Source of the DNA: Euwallacea fornicatus
Taxonomy: Eukaryota > Arthropoda > Insecta > Coleoptera > Curculionidae
Reading direction: 5' to 3'
NCBI RefSeq assembly: GCF_040115645.1
Contig: NC_089544.1
Coordinates: 5,270,001 to 5,334,000, forward strand
DNA length: 64,000 nt
Shown here: positions 1 through 10,423 of the stretch, one piece after another
Numbering within the stretch: position 1 is the first letter of the stretch
Layout: every line of letters starts with the position of its first letter
Notes under the pieces: model-generated
Databases searched by the model: none
The model's input: the letters and a program-made list of their open reading frames with translations, nothing else
Told to the model about the DNA's origin: nothing
Translations under genes and position numbers: made by a program

Positions 1-225
1 CAAAACAAACGAGTAGGCCAACAAATTTTGCTTCCAGCAGATAATTTTGCAGAGTGTCTGATCATATCAGATGGTCACTTATTAGTGCCTGTGCTTCAAA
101 AGAAAAAAAATCTGTGTGCTAGTGAAAATTGTAATTCCATAATGCATATGAAATGTGTAAAATGTGATATTGGAGTTTGCGAAACTTTCATTTTGTTTTT
201 CACACAAATTATAATGTATTTATAA
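1..225 (+). pseudogene. piggyBac-like transposase, C-terminal tail (partial)
   Basis: The frame is open from the first base of the window to a TAA at 223-225, about 74 codons, so the gene enters from the left. The end of the peptide has a Cys-rich pattern: KKKNLCASENC, then MKCVKCDIGVCE, then an F..FFTQ stretch. This resembles the zinc-binding tail (C..C, KCxKC, C, F..FHT) of piggyBac transposases of the DDE_Tnp_1_7 type. The catalytic domain would lie outside the window, so the assignment rests on this tail only. No terminal repeat or TTAA duplication was identified just downstream. Another Cys-rich zinc ribbon is possible. Confidence 0.45.
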
Positions 226-609
226 AGAATATGTTTTTTAGACTATAACATTAATCCCAGATCCATTAAAAAATCTGTGCAATTATCTCATATTCTGGTT
301 TCAATTTTTGACGTTACCACTAAATACTACACTACCGTTGCCATATGGCAGCAGGCAAATACTAAGAAAATATTGAATTTCAAATATTTATTCACTTACT
401 TTTAGTTTAGTCAAAATGCTTTTGTAGTTATGCCAAAATACCATTTGATATCCAAAAATGTCGTTATTTAATTAATCAAAAACCTCGTCTTTGATTGGTT
501 AAGACAATGTTTTCAGCTTATGCAAGAAGGTTGTGCTCAGTATCATGTACATATGTACTTCTAGATCACTGTTTCTGCAATTCAGGAGATTTTAAAGAAG
601 AACAGTGAG

Positions 610-1290
610 TTTGATAATTTTTTTAATTGTTTAATACAACCTTAATTTTTTATAACCTTATAAATCCAAAGCATACATATTCAACAACCTTAATAAAGCC
701 ACAGTCGTTTTTTAAATTTAATAAAACCTTTAATATAATATTAATAACAAGCTTCGATTCTAAATATAATTTCGCCTTGGTGGTTATAGAAGCGTATGGA
801 AGCAAAAGCGATGAAGGGGTATTTGCTGAATCATTAATTGGTGAAATAGGATGGATAACATGTTCGACGCCAATCAAATGGCAGTTCCAAATCCTAAACC
901 GCTAACTAATAGTTCAGTAATCCACCCTCTGACTTTTGTGACGGATGACGAATTTCTACTTAAATCGTGCGTTCTAAAACCATACCCTGAGTTAAACCAA
1001 ACGAATTATCCATTCGCGTTTTTTTCGTGTAAAGAGGATAATTGAAAATTAATTTGATATTTTAGTAGGTGCAGACTACTTTAGGATCATAAATGCAAAT
1101 GTCGACAGTGTTGTAAATTATGTAAAAGCAATTTTAAGCCTTCACGTTATTACTAATAAGGAATCATGAATTACTAGCGTAAACTTATATTTTCCATCGA
1201 GGTGTGTTAATGAGGATAGCTTCCCTAATGCACGTCTGCAACCAGTTGGTAGAAACATATGTGAGTATAGTAACCACTCGCCTCGACTAG
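610..1290 (+). pseudogene. Harbinger/PIF-type (HARBI1-like) transposase remnant
   Basis: Three reading frames in series carry consecutive parts of a DDE_Tnp_4 nuclease. About 690-850 encodes FKFNKTFNIIL, DSKYNFALVVIEAYGSKSDE and GVFAESLIG, matching the segment around the second catalytic Asp. About 851-1045 encodes VPNPKPLTNSSVIHPLTFV, then DDEFLLK and LKPYPELNQ, the region before the catalytic Glu. About 1065-1270 encodes ANVDSVVNYVKAILSLH and LQPVGRN, the C-terminal helix region. The frame changes and the stop within the last part show it is dead. The N-terminus with the first Asp is not visible, and terminal repeats were not located. Confidence 0.7.
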
Positions 1291-4200
1291 AGCACCTCGG
1301 CCACTGGGTGTCTAACTAGGAAACTCGGCGGTCAAAGTCGAACTGGGGAATCCCAGCCGTCAGTTTCTACTAGGGTATCCTGTTCAACGAGAATAGACTA
1401 GAGAATTCCTTTAATTATCTTTAATCGTTCATTTTATTATCATTAATCTTCTTTCAGTATTTTCTATTTTGCAAAGGACTATGAAATTCAGATTTGTCAC
1501 GTATTCCTAACTTTATTGCTCATTTCTTCAGTCTTAAGGAAATTCGATAATAAATCATGCTTTTGTACGTGAATGAACTAACCTGAATTAATTTTTTTTA
1601 CTTTTCAGATTACTTTTTTTTAACAAGTAATATTCACGCCACTCTAGCACTTTGGCAACAGTGCAAGAATCAACAAGCATTTAAGCAAGCGCACAATGAA
1701 AATCTCATCGATCGCGTTTTGTCTTGAAGCCCAGTTTACGTGAATGCTAAAACAGTTCCGCGATTTCTCTTAAATTCTTGAAGTTTCTGCACAAAGTGAA
1801 ACGCGAGAAAAAGCCCCAATTCGAAGATCGGAAATAAGGTTTAATACGAAAATCGCTTCAAATAATTTAATTCATCAATTTCAGGTAAATATTCTACAAT
1901 TTGTGCTGTTTTAGTAGGTTAAGAGGAAGAATCAGCTGCTGCCGCTGGATGTAGTGGCGGCGACGTTGCCGATTGCATACACTTATTATAAAATTAAATT
2001 AAAATTTCAAATTGTGCTGGAATTTTTGTCGAAACGTGCTGGACTGCATAATATGGGTGCCACTTAAAAAGTTAATATGCTTTATTAAGAATAGTTTAAA
2101 AATTCATGGATTTCTGCTTCTAACTATATGATACATTGGTAAAATATTGTTGCGATTTCCGAGTTCAAATAATTCCGTTAAACTCGAAATTAATCTACAA
2201 TTCACCAGCTAATGGTCTACTAATCAGAAATTATTTTACATTTCAATATCGCTTATCACAACCGATGGTTGAACTAGTATTAGGCTATCACCCTACTTAA
2301 CAATGTACTCCTTTAATAGACAGGATTCTTTGACTAGAAGATTTCATAATTTTGTTAGAAACGTGAAAACATCTGCAAAAGAATTATTCCAGATTATTTG
2401 ACACATACAAAACGAGGCAATAAATCTCAGGTTGAGCCGGTGTAACGATAAACTCTTTTATCCCTCTGTTTTTACCTGCGCCAGCCGTTTGCTGTGACAA
2501 TATTATGTTTAATAAATATGACCTAATTTTCAAAGTATATAAAATACTGAATAGTATCACTTATTACACGTCCAAAATTTTTCACAGTTTTTACAGTCTT
2601 GGAGAAAAAGGTATATTTTAAAACCCTTGCAAAAATTAGTTTATGCACTCGTAACAGTTTGTCAAAATGAGGCGAAAGCGCGTAAAAAAATGTATTACGA
2701 GTTGTACAGAAATCTTGAGTGCCACGATTTACGATTATGCGCTTCTAATAAAAAATATTAGTGAAGTATTCATCATTATGATAACGCTCAATTAATAGTC
2801 ATGTTGCAAGTATATTATATGGAAATCCATGTAACGTTATCGGTAACGGGCTTTTTTTTCCTAGACCTGTTTTATTAGAAAAATGTCGGTTTCTAATTTT
2901 CATATATAAAATTACAATTTTTTTATTGTACCTGAAAATTCGACGGATTTCGTTTCGAAGCTATTTACATAGCGAAAGTTAGCACCTTCATTGTTCAGTT
3001 CACCAATGACGGCAGTAACAACAGCACTTAGAGATACAGAGCGCAGATCGAAAATTTTCAAATTGATGCCAATTTCTAATAATTTTTTCATGATTTTAAC
3101 AAGATTGGAAAAAATTCTGTTTGAAAATTTTTAGTAAATGATATTTTCAGTAACTAGCATTCTATTGAGTGGTTCAGCTTTACTTGTCAAGCACGATCTA
3201 AATCGATACAATAAACTACGCATTTTCTAACTGGTTACAGAATAGTTATTGTCTATCGTTAATAGAAAAAATTATAATCACTTGGCACCCCACATATAAG
3301 TTAGAATTATTTTGTATTAGATTCAAAAAGTTCCACAAAAAAAGTTTTATAATATGAAAATTGTAAGTCTCAGCATCCCAAATAAATTCAATTAAAATTT
3401 TTGACTAAAAAAGGATCATGTCAAAATCTCCCTCTATACCGCATTACGTGTAGCGTGTAAAGTTTTCCATAGGTTATTAAGCTTTAAAATTACAAGATTA
3501 GGAGAAAAATCTCAATTTTAAAATTTTAAACTTAGGGAAAATAGTTTCTTAACATTTATAAACATGGTCTCATGAAGACGCAAGTTATTTGAAAACCTTT
3601 ATAGTCACAGCAAAGTATATTAAGGCACTGAATTGGTAAGTGAAAGACCTCTCCAAAATTACAGTAAAAAAAAATCAAATCAAATTTATATCTGGAAACT
3701 AAAACTTTTTCAATATTTCCGTATATGTACATATATGTATTGCCACTGGGTAACTCATATGCATCTTAAGATTGTAGATAAGACTTCTCAAGAGCATATT
3801 CTACAAATTGCTATAAGACTATTGGTTCTCTCTCGAATATGCCGTCTTCTACGTTATGTCAATTACAAAGCTTACATCATTTGATTGAGCATCAAGTATT
3901 TACCTTGTTTGTAACCTTGCAAATTTAATTTAACATACATTTATTAGTTGGAAGCCGAGTATTAATTACATTGTACAAATCTCTCAAGGTTAAATTTGTC
4001 AGAAACCAATTTATATTCATGATATTTCTTGTCCATATATTCCTTGAAACACTATAATATTCCTAAGAACTGAAAAACAATGAGGCAAGCAGGTCTTCAT
4101 ATTCGAATCATAAAAAATCTTATTGTTTTCTTTGTAGGTATACTAAAGGTTATTACGGGCAAGTTTTCATTAATTTGGTGCAAAATAATGGGTGAAATCT

Positions 4201-4800
4201 ACTTCGAAAAATTAGAAAAAGTAGGAATATTTTCTTCCATTAATCGTGATCAAGCCTTAGTCACCAGGCTGCAATATAGGCATTACGCCAAATCCTTAAG
4301 TCCTATATAAAACATCATAATAAGACGTTCCCAAAGTACGACTGAACTTTCAGTTTGTGGGAAAATCTCGGGGGAAAAACTGACATTTTCCATTTAAATG
4401 AAATGAATATAAATGAACGTAAAGCCAACGTCCCACAATGCGGCAGTATGCACGCAGACAGTTCGGAACTAGGTTAGAATTATTAGATAGATTTTCTGGC
4501 TAGTTTTTTCGGGATTCCATTAATCATGGCTGACAAATCAGTTTAGTTTTATTATTTTTTGGGAATTAAAATTTCATAATTGGTCGGAAGTTGGTGACGA
4601 GCACAAAAGTTTCATTAACGCCCAATAGGTTGTTTTGTTTTCTGAAGCCTTTCCGAGGCCAGAGCAAAGGCTGGGGAAATTGTTTTAGGTCTGAGGATGA
4701 TGGAAAGTTCTAAAGTTAAATGAATTTCGAAGTTTTCCAGTATTGGACAAAGTTCCGGGGAAAAAATATATGTAGGTTCAATTTTGTTCTTGCATGGAAA
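1291..4800. other. AT-rich non-coding stretch, no gene seen
   Basis: Only short chance frames occur here. A small G+C-richer patch near 1920-1965 would read as an Ala-rich peptide, but it has no convincing splice sites. Confidence 0.5.
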
Positions 4801-4884
4801 AATTGAGGCGTTGCGAATACAAAGAGCGAGCTCAACAAAAAGCGGTTTGTTGAGTTCGCCCTTCGTATCCGCAAAGCTTCAATT
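4801..4884 (-). other. 84-bp imperfect inverted repeat, pre-miRNA-like hairpin
   Basis: The left arm 4801-4839 and the right arm 4846-4884 are complementary at about 33 of 39 positions around a 6-base loop. Within the inner 29 pairs there are four departures from Watson-Crick pairing. In a minus-strand transcript three of these become G:U wobbles and one an A:C mismatch; on the plus strand the three would be A:C mismatches. The asymmetry favours a minus-strand RNA. Length, loop size and an unbroken stem of more than 25 bp suit a microRNA precursor, but a short palindromic MITE would look the same. The mature sequence is not one I recognise. Confidence 0.35.
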
Positions 4885-5160
4885 ATTAATTATATCGGCT
4901 TTCAGCAAAACACCGAGAACGTCTGAAAATTTATTACACAGGAAAATGAGATATTTGCCAAATCATTGTAGAAGTTCAGAAATGTCTCATGTTCCTGATG
5001 TAATTAACCTCAGATTATTGACAAAATAGAATTGATGAGACATGAGTATGGTTTCAACTAGGTATATGTACTTCCTATAAGCTTGACAGATTTCTGCATG
5101 ACATAAATGAATTGTTGTATTGACAACAACTCCTTCTCAACCCCTGACTTTTTTCACTTA

Positions 5161-5954
5161 CGAGGATATCCCAGAAGTACCCGACCTGAGATATACATGC
5201 CTTTTTTTTGTTAAAAATTTGCATATATTACAAAGACCCAACCTAAAAAGCTTATGTTTAGAGTTTGAGAAGATTACGGTAATTTGTGTTTGTTTTGGAG
5301 CTGTTTTAGTGACCGCTTTTAGAGATTTTGTGAATATGAGGAAAAATTGGTCATTGATACGTGATTCAATACTTTCATTCGAAAGGTCTTTAGTCCATCT
5401 GACATGAAAGCGGTGTTAGATTGTACTCTGGGGAAGTCTGGTCCTTTGCTAATAACTCTAAAGTATTTGGGTGGCAGAGTATAAACGAGGTCGTACGGCC
5501 TACCAAGGCGAATTCTGGAGTGGTCGACCCAATGCTGGCGTCATGTTTTTGGGATGTACGTGGGATAAGTCTTATTGACTATCTCCTTAAATGGAAGACA
5601 AGAGAACGTACCAGTTCACACTTCGGTCATCGCAATAGCCAAAATCAATCAACTTGGTTTCGAACTTTTTCCTGACCCACCCATTCACATTATTTAGCCT
5701 CCTCAGATTTTTTTCTAGTTTCAAATGTTAAAAAAAGTGCTCGGTGGAAAGAGATTTGCCAATACTGAAGAGGTGGAATCCGAGGTCAATACCTATTTTG
5801 ATAAATTCGAAGCTTCTTACTATAAACAGGGTTTAGAAGACATCGCTTGGAAAAATGCTTCAAACTCAAAAAGGGCTATGTTGAGAAATAATGTAATATT
5901 TTTCAATTATTATTTCTTTAAGTTTTAAGTGGGGTACTCCTCAGACTATCCTCG
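5161..5954 (+). mobile_element. Internally deleted mariner element
   Basis: The ends are inverted and flanked by TA: the left end starts CGAGGATATCCCAGAAGTAC after TA at 5159-5160, and the right end, read inward, starts CGAGGATAGTCTGAGGAGTA with TA at 5955-5956. TA duplication and CGAGG-type ends are normal for mariners of the irritans/mellifera side. At 794 bp it is about 500 bp shorter than a full mariner, and the coding remnant confirms internal loss. Confidence 0.75.
5336..5891 (+). pseudogene. mariner transposase, catalytic core deleted
   Basis: Pieces of a DD34D transposase lie in order but in different frames. The first is a helix-turn-helix N-terminus (SPSDMKAVLDCTLGKSGP), then AEYKRGRTAYQGEFWSGRP. 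A jump follows to FWDVRGISLIDYL from the middle of the protein, then another to VHTSVIAIAKINQLGFELF. The C-terminus is LGGKRFANTEEVESEV to a GYVEK ending with TAA at 5889-5891. The segments carrying the first Asp (xDETW) and the second (HQDNAP) are missing, so two deletions occurred besides frameshifts and stops. It cannot encode an active enzyme. Confidence 0.75.
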
Positions 5955-5956
5955 TA

Positions 5957-7101
5957 GTACGAAACTACTCAACAAATTTATTTTACCCGACATATTTTGA
6001 ACCCGACTCACTTCACACACTCTATTTCCGAGTATCGTTTTCGTTTATGGGTAGCCATTACCATTAAATTTGACAAACACTTATCAACTTTCAGATATAT
6101 TCCTTAACGACTTTTAGTGAGTGACTTATTGAAAATGTCTGGCATGTCTAATACTTTAATAAGTGTTATAGACGACAGAGAAAAATTCTTTGACGTTTAT
6201 CAAACTCAGCCCTTTGGGGCTTTTAACCTTATGCGGCAGTCTGTTTTAAACTCTTTTTTTTGTGTCACTGCTGTATTCTCTTATGTAGAAACCGTCAATA
6301 TTAAACTTAACCAAATAATAAATTAGAAGTCTGCAAAGCACAATCTTGGGTGAATTTTAATCTTTTTATATTGAAATTCCATATATTAACCTGAATGTCT
6401 TTCGATGAAAACATATTATCTGGTATATTTATGTTACTTTTGACATTGCTATTATCTAATGGGTTTAATAACATATAGTAATACTGATTCGATTGCTATA
6501 AAAATGTCGAAAGGAAACAAGCTGATTTGTGTCTACGAGGGGGGTTTGAGTAATAAGATTTGATGCATTTTAATAAAATAGTTTTCTCCATAAAATGTCA
6601 CTCCTTGCCGCCCTCACTAATCATTGGATATTACATGAGCTCAACATTAAATGTGTAATTTTCTTCGATAAATCATTTGAGTACCTGAATCCTCAGGTTA
6701 GCTGAGTTTGTTTTACCTAAAAATTAGTATCTCTAACAGTTTTGAGATGTCTATAATTCAAGTTTTCCGTGTGTACTCAATTTAAATTCTCCGTTGACGT
6801 CCAATCTTCTCAGGATGCTGCTGTATTGGAGACACCAATCAGGTATCTTAGAAGACATTGAAGGTGAATTTGGCGTACTGAAAAACCCCCTTGTGCGCAA
6901 TTTGAAGCCCATAAATCAGAACCTGTAAATATTTATAAAATTAAAAAAAAATCCTATATCCGTCCAGTATAAACATCAACTGCTTTATTTTTTTTTGATG
7001 GCCGAGTACCCCATGATAATTTTACCAATGTTTGCTTGATATCGTATGAATAAAATCACTGAATCATTAATTTGAATTTAAACTCTATTGAGCCTGCATA
7101 A
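5957..7101. other. Non-coding stretch between two mariners
   Basis: AT-rich DNA with only short unsupported frames. Nothing recognisable. Confidence 0.5.
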
Positions 7102-7611
7102 TACATGGGTCATTCAATAAGTAACCAGATGAATTGATATAAATCGCTCCAAAACAATTTATAGAATCAATAAAAATTTTTGACTACTCTTCAACATAAT
7201 CTCCCCAACATTGATACACGTCCCATTGTTCCTCTAACTTTCTAATGTCCTTAATATAAAATTCTTTTTTTTGCTGTCAGAGACACATTTACACCTTGTC
7301 TTGACTTCTTCATTGGAGTCGTATTTTTCCCCACGTAGAGCCTCCTTAAAGGAATATATGGAAGTTTTAAGAGGCAAGATTTGAACTGTAAAGTGGGTGC
7401 GGAAGAATCTTCCATCGTAGTTTTTTAATACATTCTTAAGTTGTCTTTGGCACCCATTTCGCACAGTTTTTCTTGTATTGCATATATTCTAAATGATGTT
7501 ATGAGCAGTTCCAACATTAGCAGACACCTCTTCGGTATCATTTCAACTGCGTTTTGACTGTTGTCACAGATTATCATGTCAATGCAAGATTCAAGAGAGG
7601 CAGTTGAAACA

Positions 7612-8855
7612 CCAGGTTTACCGGTATGAAATGAGCGCTATTTTGTGAAAATAAAACACCAATTTTAACGAGGAAAAAAAAATTATTCAAAATATCGACC
7701 ATTGTTTTCTACACGTTTTGACCACCTTTCTGGCAATTTATGGATACCACGCCAATAGAAATGTGCCTCTTTGGCATCAAACCAATTAGACACCCAATTT
7801 TCTACTTCTTCGTAGGAATCGAAGTGCTGCTCAGCCATTGCGTGTCCCATCGATGAAAACAAATGGTAGTCTGAAGGAGCCAAGTCTGGTGAATACGGCG
7901 GATGGAGTAGCAACTCCCAGCCAAGTGTTTTGATGGTATCATGAACTGGTGTTGCTTTGTGTGCAGGTGCGTTGTCATGGAGCAAAATTACCTTCCCGTG
8001 TCTTCTGACCCATTCTGATCGTTTTTCGATCAATGCATTGTTTAAATTCATCAATTGTTGTCGGTAGCGAATATTATTAACCGTTTTACCAGGTTTTAAA
8101 AGCTCGTGGTGCACCACACCTTTCTGATCCCACCCAACACACAGCATTGCCTTCTTGCCGAATCGATCAGGTTTTGCAGTCGATGTTGCTGGTTGTCCCG
8201 AATCAACTCATGATTTTTTCCGTTTAGAATTTTGAAAATAAATCCATTTTTCATCTCCAGTAACAATTCGATGCAAAACTGATTTTCTTTCGTGCCTTTG
8301 AAGCAAAATTTAACAGGTGTTTTTTCGGTTCTTCATCTGTCTTTCATTCAATTCATGCGGCACCCATTTTCCACACTTTTGGAACTTTCCCATAGCTTTT
8401 AAACTATCAGAAATTGTTTGTTGTGCAACATTTAACATTTCTGTTATTTGTTTTTGACTTAGAGTGTCATCTTCATCCAATATTGATTGCAGTTCAGCGT
8501 CTTCAAACTTTTTTGGTGGTCTGCCACGTTCTTCATTTTGCACATCAAAATTGTTATTTCTGAATCGTTGAAACTATCTTTTTCATGTTGCTTCTGATAA
8601 AGCATAATCACCATATGCCTCGACAAGCAAATCCGCAATTTTTTTTCCGCAAATCATCATTTTGTGGTACAAAATTCGACATTTTTAGCACAATGAAATA
8701 ATATATTGTTATTTGGTCAAAGATTTGATTTGTACTAAATATGTCTGTCAGTTTGCATACCAACCAAGCAAACAAAAAAAAAAGGTTTGTTTACAACAAA
8801 TGTCCTATATCGACATATTTATATCCTGACGCTCACTTCATACCGGTATACCTGA
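7612..8855 (-). mobile_element. mauritiana-type (Mos1-like) mariner, nested
   Basis: The left end begins CCAGGTTTACCGGTATGAAA at 7612 and the right end, read inward from 8855, begins TCAGGTATACCGGTATGAAG; about 23 of 26 bases match. The right flank is TA (8856-8857) and the left flank CA (7610-7611), one change from the TA duplication. The size, 1244 bp, is close to a full mariner. It lies inside the outer mariner at 7104-9169 in the same orientation. Confidence 0.85.
7683..8682 (-). pseudogene. mauritiana-subfamily mariner transposase, decayed
   Basis: The start codon is at 8682-8680 (MSNFVPQND). A frameshift in an A-run near 8640 and stops near 8585 break the N-terminal domain. The next part carries NEERGRPPKKFEDAEL and GKWVPHELNERQ (8310-8543). 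The first catalytic Asp is in TGDEKWIYF near 8240, followed by a stop. The last 154 codons (7683-8147) are open and hold the second Asp in LLHDNAPAH and the third in SPDLAPSDYH, with 34 residues between, as in DD34D enzymes. The tail MGHAMAEQHFDSYEEV and KLPERWSK closely follows the Mos1 pattern. All three Asp codons survive. Confidence 0.88.
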
Positions 8856-9396
8856 TATGTAAATGTTTGAACGATTTAAACAATTGCTTCTATACCTTTT
8901 TAACATCTTTACATGAATTTCACTACCTTTAACATCTACTGCGACTAAAAACCTAACAACAGCATGTTCTTCGTCCATTGTGCAATTTTCAATTGGACAT
9001 AACATCTTGAACTGACTGATTTATAGGTTTTATTTACATAATCTGATTAATTTACTGGTCAGATGTCGTCACAAGGAATCCAACTCGAAGTCCTAAAATT
9101 TTTGTATTGATTCATGAAACAGTTTTTTAGCTATATTGATTTGTCTGTATAATTAATGAATGATCCTTGTATAATTAGACATATGACGAAATCTTAAGGT
9201 ACTAATAATGGGAATTCCCCGGTATCATGGTGCACCTCGCACTTGGATTTTCAGTTGACCAGCTTCCTTGAACTGGTTATAATTCACTCATATCTAACTT
9301 ACTTTCGCTTTCAGTCAACAACCAGTGGTCGTTAAAACCACATTGTTATTAACGTATATTTGTATTTATTGCAATAGTCGGTATTTGTTAAAGAAA

Positions 9397-10218
9397 ATGG
9401 CATCAGGAAGAGTACTAGTTTATGGAGGACGAGGTGCTTTAGGATCGAAATGCATTACTCAACTGAAAGCTGCTAATTTTTGGGTGGTAAGTGTGGATTT
9501 GACGGAAAATCCCGAAGCTGACGTCAACGTAGCCGTGAACACTACAGAAAGTCCTGTAGAGCAGGAATTTTCCATTAGTAAAGCTGTAGGAGATGCTTTA
9601 AACAGGCAGCAGCTGGACGGTATATTTTGCGTTGCAGGTGAGAAAAAGCTACAGCTATTAATTGATATTTGGTAATGGGTATTGACGCGAGGTTACGTGA
9701 AGGTGGCTGGGCTGGAGGGAACGCCTCAACGGAGCTGACCAAGAGGTCAGAACTCATGTGGAACCAAAGTGTGAACAGCTCTCTTATAGCTGCAACTTTA
9801 GCTTCAAAATACCTCAAAGCGGAAGGAATTTTGCAACTCACCGGAGCGAAGGCGGCATTAGAACCCACCCCTGGCATGATTGGATATGGTACTAACTCAA
9901 AGCACCTCACAGTGAAAAATAGTAATAAAGTGAATTTTAGGCGTAGCTAAAGCAGCCGTACACCATCTTACCAAGTCTTTAGCCGGCAAAAACAGTGGCT
10001 TGCCCGCCAACAGCACCGTATTGGCAATTTTGCCCATCACCTTAGATACACCAATGAATCGAAAATGGATGCCTGAAGCCGATTTTTCCACGTGGACACC
10101 TCTGGAATTTATAGGAGATTTATTTGTTAAATGGGCTAAAGGAGAAGACCGTCCGGCTTCTGGAAGTCTGGTCCAGTTGGTCACCGAGAATGCCAAAACT
10201 ATTTTAAAATCAACCTAA
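9397..10218 (+). CDS. Dhpr: Dihydropteridine reductase (quinoid), three coding exons
   Basis: Exons 9397-9637, 9703-9888 and 9941-10218 join to 234 codons; introns of 65 and 52 bp both split a Gly codon after its first base. The enzyme uses NADH to regenerate tetrahydrobiopterin, the cofactor of aromatic amino acid hydroxylases, in the cytosol. It is a short-chain dehydrogenase: the dinucleotide loop is VLVYGGRGALGSK near residues 6-18, and the active-site pair is Tyr142 and Lys146 in GYGVAKAAVH, joined across intron 2. Other family blocks are GGWAGGN at intron 1, TGAKAAL, TPGMIGYG, LAGKNSG and TLDTPMNRKWMPEADFS. The length fits (human 244). The start matches the family N-terminus (MASGRVLVYGG). 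An acceptor ending at 9314 (CTTTCAG) suggests a separate 5' leader exon beginning further upstream. Confidence 0.96.
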
Positions 10219-10417
10219 AGTTGTGGAAAAACAACAAGAAAACAGTATTGCGTGTGGCTAATCTGTATTTATTATTATGAAATTTGATATCAAATATTTA
10301 TGTATATAAATAATTGTCGTATCGTTGCGCAATATACCGAATCGTAATATTAAAATATCCGCCTTTTTTTACACATACCTACTAAGTCCTGTTTTGTGTC
10401 TCCAGTAAAGTTCTATG

Positions 10418-10423
10418 AATAAA
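10418..10423 (+). promoter_or_regulatory. Likely polyadenylation signal of Dhpr
   Basis: AATAAA lies 200 bases after the stop codon, on the coding strand, and is the first canonical hexamer seen there. Confidence 0.5.

Larger units (their letters stand above)
7184..9005 (-). pseudogene. Outer mariner transposase, interrupted and deleted
   Basis: Read on the minus strand from 9005, the N-terminus has TMDEEHAVVRFLVAVDVKGS, EIHVKMLKRY and CLNRSNIY, the usual mariner helix-turn-helix opening. It stops at the inner insertion. Beyond it (from about 7610 down) come STASLESCIDMIICDNSQNA and, in another frame, ANVGTAHNII and RNGCQRQLKN. The sequence then passes directly to a C-terminal part with SIYSFKEALRGEKYDSNEEV and a GDYVE ending with a stop at 7184-7186. 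All three catalytic aspartates are absent. Frameshifts and stops are common, so this copy is older than the insert. Confidence 0.75.
7104..9169 (-). mobile_element. Outer mariner, split by a second mariner
   Basis: The two ends are inverted copies: the left end reads CATGGGTCATTCAATAAGTA after TA at 7102-7103, and the right end, read inward, CAAGGATCATTCATTAATTA beside TA at 9170-9171. Similarity continues for about 38 bp. Between them, on the minus strand, are N- and C-terminal parts of a mariner transposase, interrupted by the complete mariner at 7612-8855. Without that insert the element is about 820 bp, so it also lost roughly 450 bp internally. Confidence 0.75.

Noticed and set aside
9575..10196. 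Minus-strand frames across Dhpr
   Set aside because: Antisense shadows of the reductase exons.
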